From Planococcus antarcticus DSM 14505 (GTDB lineage: Bacteria; Bacillota; Bacilli; Bacillales_A; Planococcaceae): 64,000 bases of DNA. This document shows, in pieces, positions 7,715 to 17,063 of this stretch. The notes under the pieces were generated by a model that saw nothing but the letters and a program-made list of their open reading frames with translations, was not told the DNA's origin and ran no database searches. Made by a program: the position numbers and the translations under genes. The stretch is from the NCBI RefSeq assembly GCF_001687565.2, contig NZ_CP016534.2:2856501-2920500 (forward strand), in the 5' to 3' direction. Each line of letters starts with the position of its first letter. The stretch's first letter is position 1.

Positions 7715-9271
7715 GTGATCACATTGAACAAGAAGCAACAGGTGATTCAGCTGCATCTTCAAGATGTCAGCCAAAGACAAATATCCACAGAAGTGAAGGT
7801 CTCGAGAAACACCGTTTCAAAATACATCGAAGCTTTTGAGAAGAGCAAGGCAACCGATGTCCGTAACCTGCCGGTTACAGAGGATATCTTATCGGCTCCC
7901 TCCTACAAGAAAAGGGATGGGGTAAAACGCAAAATGACAGAGGAGATTATAGACAGGCTCAGAGGATTCATTCAAGACAATGAATGGAAACGCAAAAACA
8001 ACATGAGCAAGCAACAAATGAAAAAGATTGATATGTATGAAAAACTGCAAGAAGAAGGATATGACATCGGCTATACGACGGTTCGGAATTTCGTCAATAT
8101 CGAGGAGATGCGAGCGAAAGAGGTTTTTATTCGGCAACGCTATTCAGCAGCTTGGGAAGTAGAATTTGATTGGGGAGAAGTAAAACTAGTAATTGATGGG
8201 AAACAGAAATCCTATTCCTTAGCGGTTTTCACCTTGGCTTACAGCAATTACCGATTTGCGCTGCTTTATGAATCCGAGACGATGATCTGTGTGCAGGATG
8301 CCCATACCAAGCTGATTGACCACTTAGGTTTCGTCCCATCTGTTTTCACTTACGACAATATGCGAACCGTGGTGAAATCGTTTGTCGGAACAGACCGGAA
8401 GATCACGGATGGAATGATCAACCTCTCCAATTATTACGGATTCCGGATACGGCTCTGCGAGCCAAGAAAAGGAAACCAGAAAGGACACGTAGAACGGAGT
8501 GTCGAGGTTGTCCGCAGAAAAGCATTTTCATATGATATTGCGTTCGCTTCCCTGGAAGACGCCCGGAAACGTCTAAGCCAAACGATTCAATCGCTCAATA
8601 AACGAATCCACCACGAAAAGAAGATCGCTCATGTGGAATTGAAAGAGCAAGAAAAAGCAACAGCTACTCAAGAGTCGCTCCCTCTGCCATTCGATGTTTC
8701 GGAAGTCTTGGAATGTCGGGTAGATAAATACAGCACCGTCATGATTAAACAAAATCGGTACTCCGTACCCGAGGGCAATGTAGGCGCATGGATCCGTGCC
8801 AAGGTCAGCGCAGATGCAGTCCGGCTCTTTATTAAAGGCGAACTCGTTGCAGAACATCGGAGAAATTGGGGTGTCCATCAATGGGAAATGAATCTCTATC
8901 ACTACATAAAAACCTTCACAAAGAAAAAAGGCGCTTTAGCTCAAAGTGAATGTTTGAGCCAAGCACCAAATCAAATTAAAAAACTCTTCGAAAACCATTA
9001 TATCGGAAAAGAGAGAGATTTTCTAGAGCTACTCCTCTATGTACGAGAGAAAAATCAGTTGGATAACGTGATGACCGCTGCACGACAGATTGAGATAAAA
9101 GGCCTCGGTGAAGTTACGACCGAAAAGCTGATTTTTCTGAGCGAACAAACAGATTTAGTACCTACGGTACCTCTACAAAAAGATGAGACAGTCGAACAGG
9201 CGCTTCAAAACATCCAAGCCTTTTCAGCGATGTTCAAACAAGTCGATGAAGGAGTGCTTGAAAATGGATAA
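7715..9271 (+). CDS. istA: IS21-family transposase IstA (copy 3)
   Basis: Full-length 518-residue DDE transposase. The N-terminal helix-turn-helix (VSQRQISTEVKVSRNTVSKYI) is at about 18-38. The catalytic core has EFDWGEVKL for the first Asp, FTYDNMRTVV for the second and KGHVERSVEVVR for the Glu. A C-terminal domain with NRYSVPEGN follows. The start is taken as GTG 7715 behind AGGGGG, because IstA proteins of this type begin M-I-T-L; a TTG at 7724 behind AGGAG is also possible. It overlaps istB by eight bases. Confidence 0.93.
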   Translation: MITLNKKQQVIQLHLQDVSQRQISTEVKVSRNTVSKYIEAFEKSKATDVRNLPVTEDILSAPSYKKRDGVKRKMTEEIIDRLRGFIQDNEWKRKNNMSKQQMKKIDMYEKLQEEGYDIGYTTVRNFVNIEEMRAKEVFIRQRYSAAWEVEFDWGEVKLVIDGKQKSYSLAVFTLAYSNYRFALLYESETMICVQDAHTKLIDHLGFVPSVFTYDNMRTVVKSFVGTDRKITDGMINLSNYYGFRIRLCEPRKGNQKGHVERSVEVVRRKAFSYDIAFASLEDARKRLSQTIQSLNKRIHHEKKIAHVELKEQEKATATQESLPLPFDVSEVLECRVDKYSTVMIKQNRYSVPEGNVGAWIRAKVSADAVRLFIKGELVAEHRRNWGVHQWEMNLYHYIKTFTKKKGALAQSECLSQAPNQIKKLFENHYIGKERDFLELLLYVREKNQLDNVMTAARQIEIKGLGEVTTEKLIFLSEQTDLVPTVPLQKDETVEQALQNIQAFSAMFKQVDEGVLENG

Positions 9272-10016
9272 AAAGCAACAAGTCATTGATATGTGCAAAG
9301 AATTACGACTCCCGGGGATCCGTGAGTTGGTTGAAGAAGATGAAGGATTTGAAGAAACGACAGCTGCAATCGAGCTGTTATATACATTATTAACAAAAGA
9401 AAAGAAAGACCGTTGGATCCGATCGAAATCAACACGGATCCGCCGTGCCAACTTTCCGGAGAAGAAACTGCTTGAGGAGATTGAGATCCAAGCGCTGCCC
9501 ACAGATGCGCAACAAAAACTGCCCAACTTACAGACGCTTGATTTCATTAAAGCTGGGCAGAATGTGATTCTGACCGGTTCCCCTGGCACCGGCAAGAGCC
9601 ACTTGGCTATCGGCTTAGGAGTAGAAGCCTGTTTGGCTGGTTACAAGGTATATTTTGCGAGTGTCTCTTCCTTGATCAATCAATTGAAAGAAAGTAGGTC
9701 CGAACGGACCTTGCGCTCTTTCGAATTGCGCTTTGAGAAGTACGACCTTGTCATCATTGACGAATTGGGCTACATTTCCTTCGATAAAGAAGGCGCTGAA
9801 TTACTCTTTACGCATTTATCTTTGCGTGCAGGGCGATCCTCGACCATTATCACAAGTAATCTATCGTTTGCGAAATGGGAGGAAGTGTTTCATGACCCCA
9901 TTTTGACTGCAGCATTGACGGATCGGCTGACGCACAAATCACATGTGGTGAATATGGTAGGTCCTTCTTATCGAATGAGAGAAACGAAAAAATGGCTCGA
10001 AAACAACCATTCATAA
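9264..10016 (+). CDS. istB: IstB-like ATPase, IS21 family (copy 3)
   Basis: AAA+ helper ATPase, 250 residues from the ATG at 9264, which overlaps the istA stop. Walker A is GSPGTGKS at 105-112 and Walker B VIIDELGY about 50 residues later, with an IITSNLSF sensor motif. Upstream in-frame starts exist within istA, but the conserved N-terminus MDKKQQVIDMCKEL fits 9264. With IstA it forms the transposition machinery of a potentially active element. Confidence 0.93.
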   Translation: MDKKQQVIDMCKELRLPGIRELVEEDEGFEETTAAIELLYTLLTKEKKDRWIRSKSTRIRRANFPEKKLLEEIEIQALPTDAQQKLPNLQTLDFIKAGQNVILTGSPGTGKSHLAIGLGVEACLAGYKVYFASVSSLINQLKESRSERTLRSFELRFEKYDLVIIDELGYISFDKEGAELLFTHLSLRAGRSSTIITSNLSFAKWEEVFHDPILTAALTDRLTHKSHVVNMVGPSYRMRETKKWLENNHS

Positions 10017-10032
10017 GTGGCTCAAAATTAAA

Positions 10033-10836
10033 TTGCGTTGTGGCTCAATTTTCATTTGCGAAATACAGCCGTTCTCGTGGGACATCCCGACGGCCGAACT
10101 GTACGAGTCCAATCAATTGGAAGAAATCATTGGCCGCTTGAACTATGCCGCAGAACTACAACTTTTTGCGGTCATGACCGCAGAATGCGGGCTCGGCAAA
10201 ATGACTGCAATCCGGCGCTTCACGGATCAACTGGATCCATCGCGATTTAAACTGCTTTATCTATCAGACTCCAAATTGACACCGAGGCATTTCTACAAAG
10301 GCATGTTGGAGCAATTGGGACTTGAATCGAAGTTCTACCGAGGCGATGCCAAATGCCAGTTGCATCGCGAAATCGAGCTGATGAAAGGCATTCACAAACT
10401 GACGCCTGTCTGTGTGGTGGATGAAGCCCATTTACTCGATCGAGAGATGTTGGAAGAGGTACTGTTTCTCCTGAATTTTCGGATGGACGCGCAAAGCCTG
10501 ATGGCGCTGATCATGGTCGGACAGACCGAACTTTGGGATTGCCTTCAGTTTCAGTCATTCGCGGCCATCCGGCAGCGGATCGATATCCAATTCCGGCTGC
10601 ATCATCTCGACCGTGCAGAGACCGAACAATACATGATCCAGCACCTCGCTTACGCAGGTGTCGGAAGTGACATCTTCAGTAAATCCGCGATTGACGAGGT
10701 GTTCAATTATTCTAGTGGCGCATCGCGTCTGATCAACAAGTTGGCAACGCACTGCCTGTTATTTGCGGCACAGAATGGAAACCGCATCATCGACGACCGT
10801 ATGGTGAAGAAAGTGATCGAGGGAGAACTGGCCTAG
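10033..10836 (+). pseudogene. ExeA/TniB-like transposition ATPase, 5' end replaced by IS21
   Basis: The recognisable protein starts near residue 11 (IQPFSWDIPTAELYES). This is the AAA family (ExeA/TniB-like) that accompanies rve-type transposases in Bacillota. The first ten codons come from the IS21 end, and the usual 5-10 N-terminal residues are lost. Walker A is altered: ECGLGKM at 51-57 where relatives have ECGAGKT. Walker B (CVVDEAHLL) and the C-terminal AAA lid (SSGASRLINKLATHCLL) are intact. No partner transposase gene is adjacent. The start TTG at 10033 has no clear ribosome-binding site, so function is doubtful. Repeated transposon-end motifs follow at 10850-10945. Confidence 0.7.
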
Positions 10837-10849
10837 ACTAGTTCCCCCT

Positions 10850-10945
10850 CGTTTCCCTCTATTTTTCGGACAACAAAGCCGTCAAGTTTGGGACAAAAAG
10901 AAATGTCAATTTCTAGACAAAATCAGGCGTCAATAACAGTTACTA
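10850..10945 (+). repeat. transposon right end: repeated GGACAA / GTCAA motifs
   Basis: Downstream of the ExeA-like gene three near-repeats occur about 25-30 bases apart: TTTTTCGGACAACAAAGCC, TTTGGGACAAAAAG and TTTCTAGACAAAATC, each followed by a GTCAA. Multiple short direct repeats at one end are typical of transposons that use a TniA/TniB- or Mu-like pair. The opposite end was not found. Confidence 0.45.
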
Positions 10946-10991
10946 ATGTATTTTTTCCATTTTAAATAGTCCATATTAGCATAAGTCTGAA

Positions 10992-11567
10992 CTAATTTAC
11001 TCTTACTCCTTCTGACTTTAGTACGCTCTTAAAGGTCCACCAAATTATCTTAATATCCAGCCACATGCTCATATTTCTTTTGTAGTATTCTTCATATCTT
11101 ACTTTTTCTATATCGGTAATATTATCTCGTCCCTTAACTTGAGCATAACCAGTCAAACCAGGCTTTAAATTATTTATACCATTTTCATCTCTTAAACTTA
11201 TTAAATCCTCTTGGTTATATAAAGCAGGACGTGGGCCGACAATTGACATTTCCCCAAATAAAATATTAAATAGTTGGGGTAATTCATCTAAACTCGATTT
11301 TCTTAAGAATAGTCCTAGTTTTGTAACATACCGAGAAGGATCCCCTAGTTTTTCTGTAGAGAGATTCGGTGTATCAGTTTTCATAGTCCTAAACTTATAA
11401 ATTGTAAAGATTTCTTTTCTTAATCCCGGCCTTTTCTGCTTGAATATAATTGGTCCTTTAGAATCAAATTTAATGAAAAGGGCAATCACAATCATTACTG
11501 GAGACACTACTACTATTACAATCAATGACAAAATGAAATCCATTATTCTCTTAGATAAATTATACAT
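10992..11567 (-). CDS. undecaprenyl-phosphate sugar phosphotransferase (monotopic phosphoglycosyl transferase)
   Basis: Initiating enzyme of exopolysaccharide repeat-unit synthesis. It transfers a sugar-phosphate from a UDP-sugar to undecaprenyl phosphate at the inner membrane face. Its 191 residues match the short EpsL/WecA-independent PglC-like form. A re-entrant hydrophobic segment is at about 10-32, then KFDSKGPIIFKQKRPG and YKFRTM, the catalytic DE in SLDELPQLFNI, and the signature VGPRPALYNQ with PGLTGYAQV. It is the last gene of the operon and overlaps the end of the preceding glycosyltransferase by eight bases. It is flanked on the left by transposon debris. AT-rich like its neighbours. 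Confidence 0.93.
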   Translation of the reverse strand: MYNLSKRIMDFILSLIVIVVVSPVMIVIALFIKFDSKGPIIFKQKRPGLRKEIFTIYKFRTMKTDTPNLSTEKLGDPSRYVTKLGLFLRKSSLDELPQLFNILFGEMSIVGPRPALYNQEDLISLRDENGINNLKPGLTGYAQVKGRDNITDIEKVRYEEYYKRNMSMWLDIKIIWWTFKSVLKSEGVRVN

Positions 11568-12713
11568 CTAATTTTCCCTTTCGAAATTCATTAAAAATAT
11601 TTAATTGTCTATTTAATACTTTTTGCTCTTCAAATTCTTCTAAAAATATTCTTCTAGATTGAATACCAAAATTTTTAGTTTTCTCTTCATTAATTATAAG
11701 TACTTCTAAAGAGTCTGCAAGAGCTTTAGCATCTTTCACTTTGCATAGTAGACCATTCATTCCTTCCACTACCTCTTCTCTACAACCACGAATATCCGTA
11801 GCTATTATCGGTTTACCCATAGCCATAGCCTCAATTATTGATCTAGGTAATCCTTCTCGGTAAGAGGGCAGAGTAAATATATCTGCAGCTGCTATAATCT
11901 CCGGAATATCATCTCTTAAACCCATTAGATGAATATTTTTTTTCACAAAATCGGGCATTTTATCTACTATTTTTTGAGGCGAAAGTCCATCTCTGTCTCC
12001 AGTAACTCCCCCCCAACTAGCAAAAGTGATAAATCATCATGTCGAGAAGAGAGCATCTCAAAAGCACTTAATAGTTCTTTAATTCCTTTTTCTTCCACCA
12101 ATCGCCCAACAAATAATATTACTTTTTTTTCTTGTAAATTTAAACTTTGCCGTATTAAGCTTTCATTGTAGTATTTTGGATTAAACTTTTCTCCTGACAC
12201 CCCGTTGTTGATGTGTATGAGTCTATCAGGTTTATTGAACTTATTATTAATTGCCAACTCATAATCTTCTTTGCTTTGAAAAAAAAGATAGTCTGTAAAA
12301 AACTTGCTCCATACTTTTTCTATTCCATAAGTAATTTTGTAAACAATAGGCTTCATATTTTCATGGAAATAAAAACCGTGTGCAGTATATACATTCAATG
12401 GCACGTTCGTTATCTTAGCAGCTAATCTAGATATTAAACTGGCTACTGGTGTATGTGAATGAATAATATCGTATTTTTCTGTTTTAATTAATGAGATGAG
12501 TTTTATTAGAGCTTTTAAATGGCTTATTAAATTAAAGTCACGAGAAAAGGGAATATGTTTAATTTCATATCCTTCACTTCTTAGCTGCTGTCCAATTTCA
12601 TTTACGTCACATGCTATATGAACTTCATAGTTTTTGCTTTCTAAATCATTTACTAATGGCAATAAAAACTTTTTTACCGTAAAATCTACAGCTGTCACTT
12701 GTAATATTTTCAT
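11560..12713 (-). pseudogene. family 4 glycosyltransferase, split by a frameshift in a G7 tract
   Basis: Two frames together make one GT4 (GT-B fold) enzyme of about 384 residues. The first, 12713-11967, has MKILQVTAVDF, HSHTPVASLISRLAAK and FVGRLVEEKGIKELLSA. The second, up to 11560, has NIHLMGLRDDIPEIIAAADIFTLPSYREGLPRSIIEAMA, the nucleotide-sugar binding EX7E region. The break lies at a run of seven C on the plus strand (12008-12014; G7 in the gene). Eight G would give LLLVGGGVTGDRDGLSPQK, continuous with the second frame. As written the product stops after 248 residues and lacks most of its donor-binding domain. Slippage in the tract could switch the gene on and off; a sequencing error is the main alternative. 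Confidence 0.85.
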
Positions 12714-13591
12714 TTGACTATTCCCTTATCCTTTAGAAGCTCTATTTCTTGTAAAATTCCAGTTTCAAAACTTCGTGGATAATAATCCAATAATTTTTTA
12801 GCTTTTTCATGAGAATATGCCTTATCTTCTTGCAAGCGTTCAACCTGTTCAACAGATATAATGGGTTTTAACACAACTCTTTTGATAATTTTTGCACCCA
12901 GAATAGCAAGTTTTATAGGTATATGAACCAATTTTGTCTTCTTATCCAATCCATTAATTATATATGATAAGACTTCATTGTAAGTTACAATACTTCCTCC
13001 TGATATATCAAAATCCTCATTAAGTACCAATTCAGATTGATAGGCTGATATAGTAACGTCCGCCAAATCTTCAACGTGTACTGGCTGCATCAATGCTGAC
13101 CCATCACCGAATACGGGGAACAGCGGGCTTTTATTGATGAAATTAATTAGTTTATGCATATTATGGTCCCTATGATTACCATATATCATTGTTGGGCGCA
13201 AAATAATATAATTTGTATTAATATACGAATTCTCTAAAATTTCTTGTTCTATTTTTTCATACAAAGAACTATAACTTCTATATTTTGAATATACTCCAGT
13301 AGTATGAATAAGAATTACTTTTTTCACTCTAAATTCACTTGCTTTTTTCAATAAAAGTGGTGAGTATTTGATATTAGCTATATGAATAATTGAATCGATA
13401 GGATATTTAGAAAACAGTTCATTAATTGATGCTGGATTGCTTAAATCCCCAATAAAATTATGTATATTATAATACTCTTCTGATATTGATTCTCTAGTTA
13501 AACCGACTATTTCTTGTGGGCTTGTTATTTTCAATAATCTTTTTAAAACTAATGATCCTGTGTTTCCAGTAAATCCAGTAATTAAAATCAT
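12710..13591 (-). CDS. NAD-dependent epimerase/dehydratase (extended SDR)
   Basis: Nucleotide-sugar-modifying Rossmann enzyme of 293 residues, inside the exopolysaccharide operon. The NAD(P)-binding motif is GFTGNTGS at the N-terminus, followed by an IIHIAN motif and the sugar-binding block RPTMIYGNHRDHNMHKLI. The canonical YxxxK is not obvious; the equivalent position reads LYEKIE, as in some atypical SDRs, so the exact reaction (epimerase, reductase or dehydratase) is open. Its stop overlaps the start of the following glycosyltransferase by four bases. Confidence 0.8.
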   Translation of the reverse strand: MILITGFTGNTGSLVLKRLLKITSPQEIVGLTRESISEEYYNIHNFIGDLSNPASINELFSKYPIDSIIHIANIKYSPLLLKKASEFRVKKVILIHTTGVYSKYRSYSSLYEKIEQEILENSYINTNYIILRPTMIYGNHRDHNMHKLINFINKSPLFPVFGDGSALMQPVHVEDLADVTISAYQSELVLNEDFDISGGSIVTYNEVLSYIINGLDKKTKLVHIPIKLAILGAKIIKRVVLKPIISVEQVERLQEDKAYSHEKAKKLLDYYPRSFETGILQEIELLKDKGIVK

Positions 13592-13623
13592 TAAAATATC
13601 ATATCTCCTTTAATCTTTGATTT

Positions 13624-14904
13624 TTATAATCTCCACAATTCAATGTTGTTAGGTTTTTCATGCAGCGGCAAAATACTTTTTATATCAACGAGTATTCCTT
13701 TATCATTTTTCAGTAGTGACTGTATTGTAGCCCAGCTCTTTTGAACATAATCTCTGTGAGGAACAGCAAGCACTACAGCATCGGCTTTTTCCAGCTCATC
13801 ATATGGAATTAACGTCACTCCATATTCTCGCTCCGCTTCTTTTGAACCAGCTTCTGCATCTGTCACTTGTACTTCAATATCATATTCCTGCAGTTCACGA
13901 ATCACATCAATTACTTTGGAGTTGCGCAAATCTGGAACATTTTCTTTAAACGTCAGCCCTAACACAGTAACTTTTGCACCTTGAACACCAATACCCTGCT
14001 TGATTAGCTTTTTCACTAATGTTCTCGCAATATATTTGCCAAGCTCATCATTTATCCGGCGTCCTGCTAAAATAACATCTGGTTGGTATCCTACAGCTTG
14101 GGCTTTATGTGTTAAATAATATGGATCTACTCCAATACAATGTCCTCCAACTAGACCTGGTGAAAAGTTAAGGAAATTCCATTTAGTTCCAGCAGCCGCC
14201 AGTACTTCAGCAGTATCTATATTAAGAAGGTCGAAGATCAAAGCCAATTCATTCATTAATGCAATGTTTACATCACGTTGCGTATTTTCAATAACTTTTG
14301 CAGCCTCTGCTACTTTAATTGAACTTGCTTTATGAACTCCCGCCTTAACTACACTGGCATACGTATCTGCGACAACATCAAGCACTTCAGGAGTTTGTCC
14401 TGAAACTACCTTGGTAATCGTAGTAAAAGTATGCTCTTTGTCACCTGGGTTAATACGCTCTGGTGAATAGCCTACAAAAAAGTCAGTACCACATTTTAAT
14501 CCTGAAAATCTTTCAAGTACCGGCACACATACTTCTTCAGTGGCGCCAGGATAAACTGTTGATTCAAAAACTACTATTGTTCCTTTAGTTATGTTTTTAG
14601 CAACAGTTTCCGTTGCCTTAACAAGAGGTGTCAGATCCGGCTGGTTATGCTCGTTAATAGGTGTAGGTACAGCCACAATGATAAAATCTGTATCTTTTAA
14701 TTTTAAAGCATCCGCTGTAAAATCAATATTTACTTCTTTCAATTCTGCGTCAGTTACTTCGTTTGTGTAGTCAGTTCCACCTATTAAAGTAGAGATGCGG
14801 TTTGCATTAATATCAAACCCTACAATGTGATGTTCTTTTCCAAAAGCTACTGCTACTGGCAATCCTACATACCCTAAACCTACAATACCAATTTTTCGAT
14901 TCAT
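13624..14904 (-). CDS. UDP-N-acetylhexosamine 6-dehydrogenase (WbpO/TviB type)
   Basis: It oxidises the C6 of a UDP-N-acetylhexosamine, or less likely UDP-glucose, to the uronic acid using two NAD+. Its 426 residues match the UDP-glucose/GDP-mannose dehydrogenase superfamily: GLGYVGLPVAVAF at the N-terminus, STVYPGATEE, GYSPERINPGD, the catalytic cysteine at about 256 in GGHCIGVDPYYL, and the C-terminal domain with GLTFKENVPDLRNS. The GVDPYYL form and length favour the WbpO/VipA/TviB branch over UDP-glucose dehydrogenase. It shares one base with the upstream epimerase gene, and the pair would make a galacturonic-type amino sugar acid for the polymer. Confidence 0.9.
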   Translation of the reverse strand: MNRKIGIVGLGYVGLPVAVAFGKEHHIVGFDINANRISTLIGGTDYTNEVTDAELKEVNIDFTADALKLKDTDFIIVAVPTPINEHNQPDLTPLVKATETVAKNITKGTIVVFESTVYPGATEEVCVPVLERFSGLKCGTDFFVGYSPERINPGDKEHTFTTITKVVSGQTPEVLDVVADTYASVVKAGVHKASSIKVAEAAKVIENTQRDVNIALMNELALIFDLLNIDTAEVLAAAGTKWNFLNFSPGLVGGHCIGVDPYYLTHKAQAVGYQPDVILAGRRINDELGKYIARTLVKKLIKQGIGVQGAKVTVLGLTFKENVPDLRNSKVIDVIRELQEYDIEVQVTDAEAGSKEAEREYGVTLIPYDELEKADAVVLAVPHRDYVQKSWATIQSLLKNDKGILVDIKSILPLHEKPNNIELWRL

Positions 14905-15914
14905 TATAATTTCACTCCATAATAGCTGACATACCAGTCAACGAATTTTCCAACACCGTCTTTAATATTTGTTTCTGGTTGAAAATCAATATCTCTGTAA
15001 AGGTCCTCAACATTTGCATAAGTTGCCGGAACATCTCCTGCTTGTAATGGCATAAAGTTTTTAATGGCTTTTTTGCCAGTTTTTTCTTCGATTGCTTCAA
15101 TAAAGTCCATTAAACGGACTGGGCTGTTATTCCCGATGTTATATATTTTATAAGGGGCATAACTTGTACCTGGATCCGGATTTTCTCCTGTCCATTCAGG
15201 GTTTGGCTGGGCTGGTTTTTCGACCAAACGTGTTATCGCTTCTACAATATCATCGACATAGGTAAAGTCTCTCATCATCTCACCATTGTTAAATACATTG
15301 ATAGGTTTGCCTTCAAGAATGTTTTTTGTAAACATAAACAAAGCCATATCAGGACGTCCCCATGGTCCATAAACAGTAAAGAATCTTAAACCAGTAGTTG
15401 GGATATCGTATAGACTACTATATGTATGAGCCATCAATTCGTTAGCTTTTTTAGTAGCAGCATATAAGCTAAGCGGGTGATCAATATTGTCATGAACTGA
15501 AAATGGTAATGATGTATTAGCCCCATATACCGAACTTGATGATGCGTAAATGAGATGTTTAACTTTATTGTGTCGACTAGCTTCTAGAATATTTATAAAG
15601 CCAACAATATTTGAATCAATATATGCTCGAGGATTCTCTATACTGTACCGAACTCCAGCTTGAGCGGCTAAGTTTACTACAACATCAGGTTTCTCTTTTT
15701 CAAAAATATTTGTGATTACCTTGTCATCCTCTAAATTTGTTTTATAAAAAATAAAGTTTGGGTGCTCCAATAAGCTTAGACGTGCTTCTTTTAAAGAAAC
15801 TGAATAATAATCATTTAGATTATCGATTCCGACAACTGAATGCTTTTCTGCCAAAAGTTTTTTGGTTAATGTAGATCCTATAAATCCTGCAGACCCAGTT
15901 ACTAATATTTTCAT
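14904..15914 (-). CDS. UDP-sugar (uronate) 4-epimerase, extended SDR
   Basis: NAD-dependent C4 epimerase of 336 residues. The motifs are [37 protein letters not shown], the catalytic YAATK (Y and K) and [19 protein letters not shown]. The DYY..SLK..R and GPWGRPDMA motifs are characteristic of UDP-glucuronate 4-epimerases of capsule loci; the neighbouring 6-dehydrogenase suggests a UDP-GlcNAcA/GalNAcA substrate is equally possible. It ends on the first base of the dehydrogenase start, so the two are translated together. Confidence 0.9.
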   Translation of the reverse strand: MKILVTGSAGFIGSTLTKKLLAEKHSVVGIDNLNDYYSVSLKEARLSLLEHPNFIFYKTNLEDDKVITNIFEKEKPDVVVNLAAQAGVRYSIENPRAYIDSNIVGFINILEASRHNKVKHLIYASSSSVYGANTSLPFSVHDNIDHPLSLYAATKKANELMAHTYSSLYDIPTTGLRFFTVYGPWGRPDMALFMFTKNILEGKPINVFNNGEMMRDFTYVDDIVEAITRLVEKPAQPNPEWTGENPDPGTSYAPYKIYNIGNNSPVRLMDFIEAIEEKTGKKAIKNFMPLQAGDVPATYANVEDLYRDIDFQPETNIKDGVGKFVDWYVSYYGVKL

Positions 15915-15940
15915 GGTATTGCCTCCAAATTTTTTATTTA

Positions 15941-17050
15941 TTAAGCTATTTTCCTATATAAATCAATATATAAAGCTACAACTTTATTAATAGAGTAAGT
16001 ATTAATAATACGGTTTCTAGAATATATTTTTAATTCTTTCTTTGTTTCACTATCTAAGTTTAACCAATATAAAATTTTCTTTTCTAAGTCACTATTTGAA
16101 TTCCTAATAGCTATCAATTCTTCTTTATTTATTATTTGAGGACTATCTCCTACTCTTGTTGAAATGCAGGGTACTCCACTAGCCATTGCTTCTCCAATTA
16201 CATTGGGAAATCCTTCACTCAGTGATGGAAGAACAAAAAGATCAAATGACTTTAAATATCTTTGGACATCAGAAACTTCGTCAATTAAGATAACACTTTT
16301 ATTTTCAATTACTAAGCTATGGTTTTGATATTTTTCTTTTATTCCCTTACCTATGAGTACTAATTTCAAATTTGAATATTCTCTTGATATTTCAGAAAAA
16401 ACCTCAATTAATGCTATTTGATTTTTAATTTTATTTGCCCTTCCAATATGACCTATTACTAAGTTCTCATTTAGTAAACCCAATTCTTTTCTAACTTCTT
16501 TTCTAATCATATTGTTAGGAGCAAACTGGTTTGTATCGAATCCATTCGGGATAATGGTTAGTTTTTTTTCTCTATAACCAACTTTAAGATGGGAGTTATA
16601 TGCGGCTACTGATCCACAAATTATTTTATTTGGGAAAAAACTTAACTTACCTAAGATATTCGCCAAAAATATTGTAGTAGATTTATCTACATTTTTCACA
16701 AGATTACTATGCCTTATATTCCATATTAACTTCTTTTTTGGGAATATAATTTTCAAAAATATTCCAATGAAATCACAGTGATACATCCAAGTTTGTATAA
16801 CATCAGGTTTTTCTTTATAAATTATCTTAACTATTTTCAATATATTTAAAGGGCCTAATAAACCTTTATTAAAATTTATACAGTAAATCTTCGTACCTGT
16901 ATTAGTCATTTGTTGATAGTAATGGTTTATATCTATTAAGGTAATAACAAACATAGATACATCTTCACAGCTATTATTGCTTATAATCTTTGAAAGCATT
17001 GATTCTGCTCCGCCACTCCCTAAACTTGGTATCAAATGTAATATTTTAAT
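15941..17050 (-). CDS. family 4 glycosyltransferase, probable ATT start
   Basis: GT-B glycosyltransferase of about 369 residues that adds a sugar to the lipid-linked repeat unit in the cytoplasm. Motifs are [13 protein letters not shown] at the acceptor-side N-terminus, [20 protein letters not shown] in the middle, and [24 protein letters not shown] for the donor site. The first ordinary start codon in frame is a TTG at 17035, but the codons before it read KILHL, giving the family's normal [13 protein letters not shown] beginning. An ATT at 17050 lies eight bases after AAGGGGA, so I place the start there. ATT starts are rare; the ATG may have mutated. Operon position suggests one dedicated linkage. 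Confidence 0.85.
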   Translation of the reverse strand: MKILHLIPSLGSGGAESMLSKIISNNSCEDVSMFVITLIDINHYYQQMTNTGTKIYCINFNKGLLGPLNILKIVKIIYKEKPDVIQTWMYHCDFIGIFLKIIFPKKKLIWNIRHSNLVKNVDKSTTIFLANILGKLSFFPNKIICGSVAAYNSHLKVGYREKKLTIIPNGFDTNQFAPNNMIRKEVRKELGLLNENLVIGHIGRANKIKNQIALIEVFSEISREYSNLKLVLIGKGIKEKYQNHSLVIENKSVILIDEVSDVQRYLKSFDLFVLPSLSEGFPNVIGEAMASGVPCISTRVGDSPQIINKEELIAIRNSNSDLEKKILYWLNLDSETKKELKIYSRNRIINTYSINKVVALYIDLYRKIA

Positions 17051-17063
17051 ATTTATCGTCCCC

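Larger units (their letters stand above)
7660..10060 (+). mobile_element. complete IS21-family insertion sequence (copy 3)
   Basis: The element holds istA (7715-9271) and istB (9264-10016). Its ends carry an inverted pair: TGAGCCACTTCTG at 7660-7672 and CATAAGTGGCTCA at 10012-10024, with 12 of 13 bases matching, plus a second GTGGCTCA at 10040-10047. It is inserted beside copy 2 on the left. On the right it truncates the 5' end of an ExeA-like ATPase gene, whose recognisable coding sequence starts near 10062. The exact outer edges and target duplication are not resolved. Confidence 0.75.

Noticed and set aside
2222..10836. Integrative element with integrase and att sites
   Set aside because: Only IS-type transposases and ATPases were found. 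There is no integrase, conjugation gene or flanking direct repeat, so it is better read as an insertion hotspot.
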